48,465 nucleotides of DNA from an uncultured Lachnospiraceae bacterium (GTDB lineage Bacteria; Bacillota; Clostridia; Lachnospirales; Lachnospiraceae). The stretch is from assembly GCA_910587895.1 (NCBI GenBank), contig CAJUOE010000130.1:1-48465 (forward strand), written 5' to 3'. A program made the translations under genes and the position numbers. Positions within the stretch are counted from its first letter, which is position 1. Every line of letters starts with the position of its first letter. A model generated the notes under the pieces. It was not told the DNA's origin and searched no databases. It was given only the letters and a program-made list of their open reading frames with translations. This document shows positions 42,417 to 48,465 of the stretch, piece after piece.

Positions 42417-43121
42417 TTATACCTCCTGCTGTTTTTCCTTGTTATAATAATCTTCCACAATCTTACCATCCAGAATACGAACCACCCGTTTTGCCTGTTC
42501 TGCAATCTCATTGTCATGGGTAATGAGAATAATGCTGCGCCCCGCCTTGTGAAGCCCCTTTAAAATATCCATGATTTCCTGTGTGGACGCGGAATCCAGA
42601 TTTCCGGTCGGTTCGTCTGCCAGAATCACCGGCGGCTGTGCAGCAATCGCGCGGGCAATGGCGACCCTCTGCTGCTGCCCGCCTGACATTTCCGACGGCT
42701 TGTGATCCATCCGTTTCTCAAGACCTACCCGAATCAAGGCTTCTTTTGCCAGCTTATGGCGTTTTGCCCTTCCAATCCCCCGGTAAATCAGGGGCAGCTC
42801 TACATTCTCCAATGCGGTGAGGTTTGAAATCAGGTTAAACCCCTGAAAAATAAATCCAATTTCCTGATTCCGTATCTCTGACAGTTGGTTATCCTTCATC
42901 ACAGAGACGTCTTTGCCGTTCAGGTAATAGGAACCGGAGGTTGGCACATCCAAGCAGCCCAGCATATTCATGAGCGTAGATTTCCCGGAGCCGGAATGTC
43001 CGATAATTGCTACGAATTCCCCTTTTTCCATTTCCAAATCCACATGATCCAGCGCGCGGACTTCATTTTCTCCAGGATTGTATATCTTGCACATATCCCG
43101 GACACTGATTAGTTTTTCCAA
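42417..43121 (-). CDS. MacB/LolD-type ABC transporter ATPase
   Basis: A 234-residue ATPase. Walker A is 'IIGHSGSGKSTLMNMLG', the Q-loop 'GFIFQGFNLI', signature 'EMSGGQQQRVAIARAI', Walker B 'VILADEPTGNLD', and H-loop 'LITHDNEIAE'. The 'NPGENEVRALDHVDLEMEKGEFVAI' start and 'GCLDVPTSGSYYLNGKDVSVM' are typical of MacB/FtsE-like ATPases. First gene of the three-gene efflux operon. Confidence 0.95.
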   Translation of the reverse strand: MEKLISVRDMCKIYNPGENEVRALDHVDLEMEKGEFVAIIGHSGSGKSTLMNMLGCLDVPTSGSYYLNGKDVSVMKDNQLSEIRNQEIGFIFQGFNLISNLTALENVELPLIYRGIGRAKRHKLAKEALIRVGLEKRMDHKPSEMSGGQQQRVAIARAIAAQPPVILADEPTGNLDSASTQEIMDILKGLHKAGRSIILITHDNEIAEQAKRVVRILDGKIVEDYYNKEKQQEV

Positions 43122-43419
43122 AATCTTACCTGCCTTTCTATCAGTTTTCTGCTAATCATTATGTTTATTTTATCTTACGCTATATTTCTTAAGGAAAATA
43201 TAAGATTACCTTACTACTTTCTTACATTCTATATAACGAATATCATACACGTTTCTCTTCAAAAAGGGTTTTTCTATCTATTTTATAGCAGATAATTGGC
43301 TGATCATCCATACTTCCAGGGATGTATTTTGGGAAGTATTTGGCGTGTTATTATAACTTGTGAATCCATAGGGAATGATTTATAATATATGGCATGAGAA
43401 GGCACGAGGAGGTGGCAGA
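43122..43419. other. Divergent intergenic region upstream of the efflux operon and AAA-ATPase gene
   Basis: About 300 bp. The only clear promoter points right: TTGTGA (43358-43363) and TATAAT (43381-43386). On the left a dyad ATCTTA (43172-43177)/TAAGAT (43201-43206), with a further TATTT/AAATA inside, lies about 50-85 nt upstream of the ATPase ATG and may control the efflux operon. No clear promoter boxes for the minus strand. Confidence 0.5.
43358..43386 (+). promoter_or_regulatory. Promoter of the second AAA-ATPase gene
   Basis: TTGTGA (43358-43363), 17-nt spacer, TATAAT (43381-43386). The ATG lies 34 nt after the -10 box. Confidence 0.7.
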
Positions 43420-45126
43420 ATGAAAAAAGCATTGCCGATTGGCGTAGATAATTTTAAAAAATTGATGGACGAAGGTTATTTCTATGTCGATAAAACCATG
43501 TTTATCAAAGAACTTTTAGATTTTAAGGGCGAAGTGAACCTTTTTACCCGTCCCAGACGCTTCGGGAAAACCCTGACCTTAAGTATGCTGCGCTATTTCT
43601 TTGAAAATACTGGAAATACACAGCAAAATGACGAGAACAAAGAATTATTCAAGGGAATGAATATCATGCAGGAAGGAGATGCCTATACCAGCCAGATGGG
43701 GCTTTATCCCGTCATGAACCTGACATTGAAATCCGCCAAGCAGGAAAATTTTGAAATTGCTTATTACATGCTGCAAGACCAGATTGCCTCGGAATTCGAA
43801 CGGCACCAGGACATCGTGGAACAGGGAAAAGCGCTGCTTGCTCCCAGGGAATACGAACAATATTATAATATTGCAAACTTAAAAGCAGATGCGAAAGAAT
43901 TTCGGGGTTCTTTGCAGCTATTCTCCAAATGCATGTATAAGATAACCGGGCAAAAAACTGTGATTTTGATTGATGAATACGATGTTCCTCTGGAAAATGC
44001 ATATTTCAGGGGCTTTTACGAGGAAATGGTCGATTTTATCCGCGCGCTGTTTGAATCCGCACTGAAAACCAACGATTATTTGCAGTTTTGTGTCATTACA
44101 GGATGTCTGCGAATTTCAAAGGAAAGCATTTTTACGGGATTGAACCATTTACGAATCATCTCCGTCCTTGACAAAAAATACAGCGAGCACTTCGGCTTTA
44201 CGGAACCGGAAGTGAGGCAGATGATGGAATATTATGAAGTGGCAAACCGTTTTCCCACGATGAAAGAATGGTACGATGGTTATATGTTTGGCGAGACAGA
44301 AGTTTACAACCCCTGGAGCGTCATTTATTTCCTGTCTGACCTCTACACCGATATCCAGGCATACCCGCGCCCATATTGGATCAATACCAGCTCCAATGAT
44401 ATCATTAAGGATTTGATTGCCCGGGCTGACCGCGAGACAAAGGCCCAGATTGAATCATTGCTGCAAGGGGGAACATTGGACGTCCAGGTTCATGAAGAGG
44501 TAACTTATGGGGATATGCACAGCAATGGGGAAAGCCTCTGGAATTTCCTCTTCTTTACCGGATACCTGACAAAAACCGGCGAATACTTTAAGGAATCCTC
44601 TATCTTTCTGCAGGCGCGCATTCCAAATGTGGAAGTAGAAACGATTTACAGAAACACCATCCTTAACTGGTTCCGCCAGTCCATCCGCAAACAGGATTTC
44701 CGGGATTTATACCAGGCAATGGAAGAAGGCGACGCGTCCAAAATGCGTGATATTCTCAATGAACAGCTTTTCCCCACCATCAGCTTTTATGACAGCGCGG
44801 AAAATTTTTACCATGGATTCCTTACCGGAATCCTCAGCCAGAGCCAGGACTATATTGTGACCTCCAACCGTGAATCCGGCAACGGACGCTCAGATATCAT
44901 GCTCAGAAGCCCTTCCCTGAGGGGACGCTCCTTTGTCCTGGAACTGAAGGTTTCTGCACATATCGACGATTTGGAGGCAGACGCTGAAAGAGCCTTGCAA
45001 CAAATCTACGACAGGAAATACTGGATGGAGCTGTGCACGGAAGGTTACCGTAAGATTGACTGTTACGGAATATCCTTTTTCCGCAAAGACTGTGAAGTAT
45101 GTTTCGGCAAAGGACTGCCTGATTGA
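43420..45126 (+). CDS. AAA-ATPase / PD-(D/E)XK nuclease-like protein, second copy
   Basis: A 568-residue protein from the ATG with GAGGAGG upstream; the frame opens 15 codons earlier, inside the promoter -10 region, so that is not the start. It starts 'MKKALPIGVDNFKKLMDEGYFYVDKTMFIKELL', then Walker A-like 'FTRPRRFGKTLTLSML', Walker B 'VILIDEYDVPLENA', 'GLNHLRIISVLDKKYSEHFGFTEPEV', and a C-terminal nuclease-like 'GRSDIMLRSPSLRGRSFVLELKVS' with D and E-x-K. Same family as the gene at 37649 but only moderately similar, a distant paralog. Role unknown. Confidence 0.9.
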   Translation: MKKALPIGVDNFKKLMDEGYFYVDKTMFIKELLDFKGEVNLFTRPRRFGKTLTLSMLRYFFENTGNTQQNDENKELFKGMNIMQEGDAYTSQMGLYPVMNLTLKSAKQENFEIAYYMLQDQIASEFERHQDIVEQGKALLAPREYEQYYNIANLKADAKEFRGSLQLFSKCMYKITGQKTVILIDEYDVPLENAYFRGFYEEMVDFIRALFESALKTNDYLQFCVITGCLRISKESIFTGLNHLRIISVLDKKYSEHFGFTEPEVRQMMEYYEVANRFPTMKEWYDGYMFGETEVYNPWSVIYFLSDLYTDIQAYPRPYWINTSSNDIIKDLIARADRETKAQIESLLQGGTLDVQVHEEVTYGDMHSNGESLWNFLFFTGYLTKTGEYFKESSIFLQARIPNVEVETIYRNTILNWFRQSIRKQDFRDLYQAMEEGDASKMRDILNEQLFPTISFYDSAENFYHGFLTGILSQSQDYIVTSNRESGNGRSDIMLRSPSLRGRSFVLELKVSAHIDDLEADAERALQQIYDRKYWMELCTEGYRKIDCYGISFFRKDCEVCFGKGLPD

Positions 45127-45134
45127 CCATGAAC

Positions 45135-45172
45135 CGAAAATGCTCTTTGGAATACTCCGAAGAGTATTTTCG
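45135..45172 (+). terminator. Long hairpin after the AAA-ATPase gene
   Basis: CGAAAATGCTCTT (45135-45147) pairs with AAGAGTATTTTCG (45160-45172) over 13 bp with one G-U; the loop contains GGA/TCC. The T-rich sequence is in the descending arm rather than after it, as in the hairpin at 34990. Probable terminator starting 9 nt after the stop. Confidence 0.55.
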
Positions 45173-45240
45173 AGAAAAAGGACTATTTCTATAAATTATC
45201 TCATAATTATTGACACAGCCATTTCTTTTGGAGGCGTCCC

Positions 45241-46209
45241 ATGAAAATTATTGACATGCACTGCGACACCATTTCCCGCATTTACCAGGAGCGAAAGCAA
45301 CAGAAAACAGCCAGTCTCCGGGAAAATCTCTTTCAGGTAGACCTCACGAAAATGAAACATGCCGGCTATCTCCTTCAGAATTTTGCCCTGTTTATAGATT
45401 TGAGCCAGACAAAAGACCCCTATCAGACTTTTCAGGAGCAATTTGCCGTATTTCAGGAAGAAATGCAACAGAATTCCGACCTGATTGCACCCGTTACTTC
45501 TTATTCTGAAATCCTTTCAAATGAGAAACAACAGAAAATGTCCGCGCTTTTGACTTTGGAAGAAGGCGAAGTCTGCGGCGGCGACCCTGCGCGTTTAACA
45601 GAAATCTATGAGATGGGCGTGCGGATGATGACTTTTACCTGGAATTACCCAAACAGCCTGGGATTTCCGGCAGAACCCGTCTGTCCACAGCCGGAACATG
45701 GACTCACCGACACCGGCATAGAATTCCTTGCTGAAATGGAGCGCATTGGCATCATTGCAGATGTGTCCCATTTGTCCGATGAAGGCATCCGCGACGTCTG
45801 CCGCTTTGCCACCAAACCATTTTGCGCCAGCCATTCCAATGCCCGCTCCCTCTGTGGCCGCGGCAGGAACCTGCCGGATGGTCTGATACGGAAAATTGCT
45901 GAAAAAGGCGGCGTGATCGGGGCAAACTACTATGGGCCGTTCCTCTCCGATATTCCAAATGAGCGAAACATCTTTTTTGGCAGGATAAAAGATATTTCCC
46001 GCCATATTCGTCATATTTCAGACATTGGCGGCATATACTGTATAGGACTCGGTTCTGATTTTGATGGAATCGACGATAATCTGGAATTTAAAAACTGCAG
46101 TCAGATGGAATTATTAGAACAGGAATTGAGAAACTGTGGATTTCATACCAGTGAGATTGAGCGGATTTTCTACAAAAATGTACTGGATTTCTATCAGGAA
46201 CTGCTGTAA
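45241..46209 (+). CDS. Membrane-dipeptidase-family (M19) dipeptidase
   Basis: A 322-residue protein of the M19 renal-dipeptidase family. Zinc ligands are seen in 'IIDMHCDTI' (His-x-Asp), 'LTLEEGE' (bridging Glu), 'IADVSHLSD' (His) and 'PFCASHSNAR' (His); 'IGLGSDFDGI' is the conserved C-terminal motif. There is no signal peptide, so it is cytoplasmic. It cleaves dipeptides, often with D- or C-terminal residues. The following NlpC/P60 gene starts 15 nt later; together they suggest processing of cell-wall peptides. Confidence 0.93.
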   Translation: MKIIDMHCDTISRIYQERKQQKTASLRENLFQVDLTKMKHAGYLLQNFALFIDLSQTKDPYQTFQEQFAVFQEEMQQNSDLIAPVTSYSEILSNEKQQKMSALLTLEEGEVCGGDPARLTEIYEMGVRMMTFTWNYPNSLGFPAEPVCPQPEHGLTDTGIEFLAEMERIGIIADVSHLSDEGIRDVCRFATKPFCASHSNARSLCGRGRNLPDGLIRKIAEKGGVIGANYYGPFLSDIPNERNIFFGRIKDISRHIRHISDIGGIYCIGLGSDFDGIDDNLEFKNCSQMELLEQELRNCGFHTSEIERIFYKNVLDFYQELL

Positions 46210-46223
46210 GAAAAGGAGTTACC

Positions 46224-47063
46224 ATGCAGCAAGCCATTGTCATTGTCCCCAAAGCAACCCTCTACGAAACAATTACGGTCAAAGACCATTGCACCATCGG
46301 ACAAAATGTTTCCGATGAGCTGTTGTCCGGATGGCTGGTCACCGTCACCGGATGCCAGGATGAATTTCTGCAAATCATTACGCACTACGGTTACAGCGGA
46401 TGGATTTGCGCGAAAGACGTACATAGAATCTCTGAAGAAGAATATGGGCTGTGGAATATCCGCTCCGGTTCGCTGCTTCTACTTACCCAGCGGCTTACCG
46501 ATGTCCTGGCCTTTCCAAAAGTACAAGCCCCCATCAACGCCACACTCTTTATGGGCAGTACCGTAATCCCCCTGGGCGGCAGAAAAGACGGCTGGCAGAA
46601 AGTGAGGCTGGCAGATCATACAACGGGATATGTGCCGGCGATTGCTTTAACAGCCTCCCCATCCGGTACGGCTACCCACACAGAATTGCGTTCCTGCATC
46701 ATCAACTACGCCCTGTCCTATTTGGGTACACAATACCGCTGGGGCGGCAAAACACATGAAGGCATCGACTGCTCCGGCCTCACATTTATGAGCTATTTTA
46801 TGTGCGGTTTCCTCATTTACCGGGATGCATCCATCAAAACCGGTTATCCCGTACGTGAAATCCCCCGCTCCCAGATTAAGCCCGCAGACCTTTTGTATTT
46901 TCCCGGACATATTGCACTCTATCTTGGCAATAACAAATATATCCATGCCACCGGGAACCTGAACAGTTACGGCTGCGTCATTAACAGCCTGGATTCCCGG
47001 GACATGGATTATCGTGCTGATTTAGCAGAGAGCCTCTATGCGGTAGGCAGTGTGTTCTGCTGA
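46224..47063 (+). CDS. SH3-domain NlpC/P60 endopeptidase
   Basis: A 279-residue protein with two SH3b-like domains (about 1-75 and 80-150) and an NlpC/P60 domain (about 155-279). The catalytic Cys is in 'YRWGGKTHEGIDCSGLTFMSYF', His in 'FPGHIALYLGNNKYIHATG', and the third residue is the second His of that stretch. It is the layout of gamma-D-glutamyl-L-diamino-acid endopeptidases such as YkfC. There is no signal peptide, as in YkfC-type recycling enzymes. AAGGAG precedes the ATG. It likely works with the M19 dipeptidase on murein peptides in the cytoplasm. Confidence 0.92.
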   Translation: MQQAIVIVPKATLYETITVKDHCTIGQNVSDELLSGWLVTVTGCQDEFLQIITHYGYSGWICAKDVHRISEEEYGLWNIRSGSLLLLTQRLTDVLAFPKVQAPINATLFMGSTVIPLGGRKDGWQKVRLADHTTGYVPAIALTASPSGTATHTELRSCIINYALSYLGTQYRWGGKTHEGIDCSGLTFMSYFMCGFLIYRDASIKTGYPVREIPRSQIKPADLLYFPGHIALYLGNNKYIHATGNLNSYGCVINSLDSRDMDYRADLAESLYAVGSVFC

Positions 47064-47082
47064 ATACATATACAAAATTCCA

Positions 47083-47388
47083 TTATTTATTTGTTTTCTC
47101 TAACGGCACAACAGCCAGGGTCTTTCCCAAAGGCGCCAATATTTTTAGAATAGTGTTTAATTGCGGGTTCGTGTTACCTTTCTCCATTCTTGCAATAATC
47201 GGCTGTCTTACTCCGCTGAGTTCTTCCAGTTTCTTCTGGCTCAACCCTTTTTCTTTCCTTGCTTTAATCAGTTCTCCAATAATTGATACCCGCAAATCAC
47301 TTTCTGCAATCTCTTCCCGTGTAAGCACATCGTCCATAAATTTCAATGCATCATCTCCGATTGCCGAATTCTTCTCTTGCTCACTCAT
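47083..47388 (-). CDS. HigA-like antitoxin (XRE family)
   Basis: A 101-residue protein from ATG (MSEQEKN) with GGGGGAG upstream; the frame opens at 47406. A helix-turn-helix fills the C-terminal half: 'ELIKARKEKGLSQKKLEELSGVRQPIIARMEKGNTNPQLNTILKILAPLGKTLAVV'. The N-terminal helix 'LKFMDDVLTREEIAESDLRVSI' is the likely toxin-binding part. It follows the toxin gene with an 8-bp overlap, in the toxin-first order usual for higBA. It should repress the operon. Confidence 0.9.
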   Translation of the reverse strand: MSEQEKNSAIGDDALKFMDDVLTREEIAESDLRVSIIGELIKARKEKGLSQKKLEELSGVRQPIIARMEKGNTNPQLNTILKILAPLGKTLAVVPLEKTNK

Positions 47389-47743
47389 TGTTTCTCCCCC
47401 TTTCATTTAAATCAGCCAGTTCTCTCTTCGCTTTTTCTATTTCCCTGGCCGGTGTTTTCTGTGTCTTTTTCTTAAAATGATGCAGCAAAACAAAACTGCC
47501 GCCATTCCATGCGACAAATAAAATCCTGTCCCTCAATGGCCTTAATTCCCATATATCACCGTCTAAATGCTTTACATATGGTTCACCAATTTGTGTTCCA
47601 TATTCACTTAACGCCTTTATATAATCTCTGATTTTATTTAACTTTACCCTGCTGTCTTTATCTTTTCTTCCTGCCAACTCTGCAATATAATCTTTTACCG
47701 GTTCTTTCCCGCTCCTGTTTTTATAAAAATATACTTTATACAA
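47381..47743 (-). CDS. HigB/RelE-superfamily toxin
   Basis: A 120-residue protein of the Gp49/HigB-like RelE superfamily (phage-derived type). Characteristic segments are 'YFYKNRSGKEPVKDYIAEL', 'LNKIRDYIKALSEYGTQIGEPYVKHLDGDIWELRPLRDRILFVAWNGGSFVLLHHFKKKTQKTPAREIEKAKREL'. Such toxins are ribosome-dependent mRNases. The start is TTG with GGGGG 8 nt upstream, inside the dyad ACAAAG/CTTTGT. The promoter is TTGCTT (47794-47799), 17 nt, TATAAT (47771-47776). Confidence 0.9.
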   Translation of the reverse strand: MYKVYFYKNRSGKEPVKDYIAELAGRKDKDSRVKLNKIRDYIKALSEYGTQIGEPYVKHLDGDIWELRPLRDRILFVAWNGGSFVLLHHFKKKTQKTPAREIEKAKRELADLNERGRNNE

Positions 47744-47770
47744 AGTTATTATCCCCCTTTGTTAAATTAT

Positions 47771-47799
47771 ATTATACTTTAAGGTTATAAAAAAAGCAA
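47771..47799 (-). promoter_or_regulatory. Promoter of the HigBA-type operon
   Basis: On the minus strand TTGCTT (47794-47799), 17-nt spacer, TATAAT (47771-47776), 27 nt before the TTG start. The -35 box lies within the ascending part of the terminator behind the cysK fragment. A dyad ACAAAG/CTTTGT at the start codon is a candidate antitoxin operator. Confidence 0.6.
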
Positions 47800-47821
47800 T
47801 AACTAAAAAGTTATTGCTTTT
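47792..47821 (-). terminator. Intrinsic terminator of the cysK remnant
   Basis: AAAAGCAATAACT (47792-47804), 4-nt loop, AGTTATTGCTTTT (47809-47821). On the minus strand seven T follow the stem. It lies 44 nt after the cysK stop. Confidence 0.8.
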
Positions 47822-47864
47822 CCCGATTGTCTATATATGTACATAAAAAACAACGATCAATTCC

Positions 47865-48105
47865 CTATTCTTCAAACAATGGCGTGGAAAAATACCGTTC
47901 TGCCGTATCCGGCAAGATGGTAACTACAGTCTTGTCTTTTCCAAGCTGTTTTGCCAGCTTGATTGCCGCCGCAACATTTGTCCCGCTGGAGATGCCGCAC
48001 ATAATGCCCTCCTTCGAGGCAAGCTGTTTCGACGTATTCAGCGCCTCATCATCTGTAATGATGCAGACCTCGTCATAAATCTGCTGGTTCAAAATCTCCG
48101 GATTG
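47865..48105 (-). pseudogene. cysK: 3' fragment of cysteine synthase (cysK)
   Basis: About 78 codons from 'PEILNQQIYDEVCIITDDEALNTSKQLASKEGIMCGISSGTNVAAAIKLAKQLGKDKTVVTILPDTAERYFSTPLFEE' match the C-terminal quarter of O-acetylserine sulfhydrylase. The conserved 'GISSGTNVAAA' and 'VTILPDTAERYFST' are intact. Upstream of about 48105 the similarity stops: the expected PLP lysine region, 'TGTGGTITG' and 'QGIGAGF' parts are absent, and the next 90 codons of frame are not cysK. This is a truncation by insertion, deletion or recombination, or an assembly join. The fragment cannot be active. The reading frame opens at 48197 without a ribosome binding site. Confidence 0.85.
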
Positions 48106-48136
48106 GTGTATAATACTCCCGTCGGCCAACTAAAAT

Positions 48137-48159
48137 CCTGCCGACAGCCTGGCGGCAGG
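48137..48159. repeat. Hairpin near the cysK breakpoint
   Basis: CCTGCCG (48137-48143), 9-nt loop, CGGCAGG (48153-48159). It sits in the about 140-bp segment between the cysK remnant and the next gene. It may be the end or a structured part of an element that replaced the 5' part of cysK. Confidence 0.4.
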
Positions 48160-48244
48160 TACTGTGCAAAAAAGGGGTTCAGATTTGCAAAGAACACGAC
48201 ACAAAACGAATATAGCAGAAAAGTGAAAAGAAAGGAGCATCAAA

Positions 48245-48465
48245 ATGTTGGGAAACATAAACCTGGCAGCACCAGGAAACGGCCGATATCTGAAGTACTC
48301 TTCCCCAAAATCTCTGTTGACAGGAGGTTTTTCGGGACTTGCCTCCCAGGAGGAAACTCCTTCCCCCGGTGCCCGAACCGCCGCACCCAAAAAGGGCATG
48401 ACTTTAAATTTTGAAACATCCGACGAAGCTTTATATCATGTAAAGAAGACGACAAAACATGATTA
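48245..48465 (+). CDS. Unknown protein, start of gene (3' end outside window)
   Basis: The ATG at 48245 has AAAGGAG 7 nt upstream. The frame is open for 73 codons to the window end: it begins 'MLGNINLAAPGNGRYLKYSS', continues with a Ser/Thr/Pro-rich stretch and 'GMTLNFETSDEALYHVKKT'. I do not recognise it. There is no signal peptide or transmembrane helix in the visible part. It is divergent from the cysK remnant and lies just beyond the breakpoint, so it may belong to the inserted element or be the original neighbour after a deletion. Confidence 0.6.
   Translation, partial: MLGNINLAAPGNGRYLKYSSPKSLLTGGFSGLASQEETPSPGARTAAPKKGMTLNFETSDEALYHVKKTTKHD

Noticed and set aside
47865..48197. Complete 110-codon gene for a short cysteine synthase
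   Set aside because: The first 30 or so codons are unrelated to cysK, there is no ribosome binding site, and the PLP-binding part is missing; it is a remnant.

Overview
The window looks like a chromosomal segment of a low-to-mid GC clostridial Firmicute, most likely Lachnospiraceae. The evidence is the gdpP-rplI-dnaB and rpsF-ssb-rpsR blocks, strong GGAGG ribosome binding sites, DUF951, DUF2304, AAA-ATPase/PD-(D/E)XK proteins and a Gram-positive Pel locus. The genus is not determined. I saw no rRNA, tRNA, insertion sequence or CRISPR array.

Layout. Positions 1-5355 hold a truncated VanZ-like gene, a MerR regulator, and the minus-strand operon gdpP-rplI-(27-codon ORF)-dnaB with its own promoter. 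Positions 5400-29785 are an accessory island. On its left edge are a small Cys-containing protein with a leader-like N-terminus, an ABC exporter, a nucleotidyltransferase (PF14907-like), a flippase and a Stealth phosphotransferase. In the middle are two convergent DUF4832-type paralogs. A twelve-gene minus-strand operon (28447 to 13083) then runs S26 peptidase, PqqD, pelD, pelE, a GT-C-like membrane protein, a PelA-type deacetylase candidate, pelF, pelG, DUF2304, GT4, GT2 and DUF4832. On the right edge, divergently transcribed, is a PqqD-HPr-kinase-like fusion. Positions 29836-30862 hold rpsR, ssb and rpsF, which in many relatives lie directly upstream of gdpP, so the island appears to split an ancestral gene block.

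Positions 31151-48465 are ordinary accessory and housekeeping genes: a secreted BIG2/hydrolase protein, a chemoreceptor, a membrane-anchored hydrolase, DUF951, sirtuin, acyl-CoA thioesterase, two AAA-ATPase/nuclease-like proteins flanking a MacB-like efflux operon, an M19 dipeptidase with an NlpC/P60 endopeptidase, a HigBA-type toxin-antitoxin pair, a 3' fragment of cysK, and the start of an unknown gene.

How the genes may work together. The Pel genes predict a c-di-GMP-controlled exopolysaccharide: PelD is the receptor with an RxxD site, PelF the polymerase, PelG the transporter and the DUF2194-like protein the deacetylase. The unusual part is the parts list around it: two PqqD-type peptide-recognition domains, an HPr-kinase-like enzyme, a nucleotidyltransferase, a Ser/His S26 peptidase without an obvious anchor, a peptidase-less ABC exporter, and a separate small protein with a leader-like N-terminus. 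I propose a peptide-modification and export system physically and transcriptionally linked to Pel-type polysaccharide production. The gene calls are well supported; the joint function is inference.
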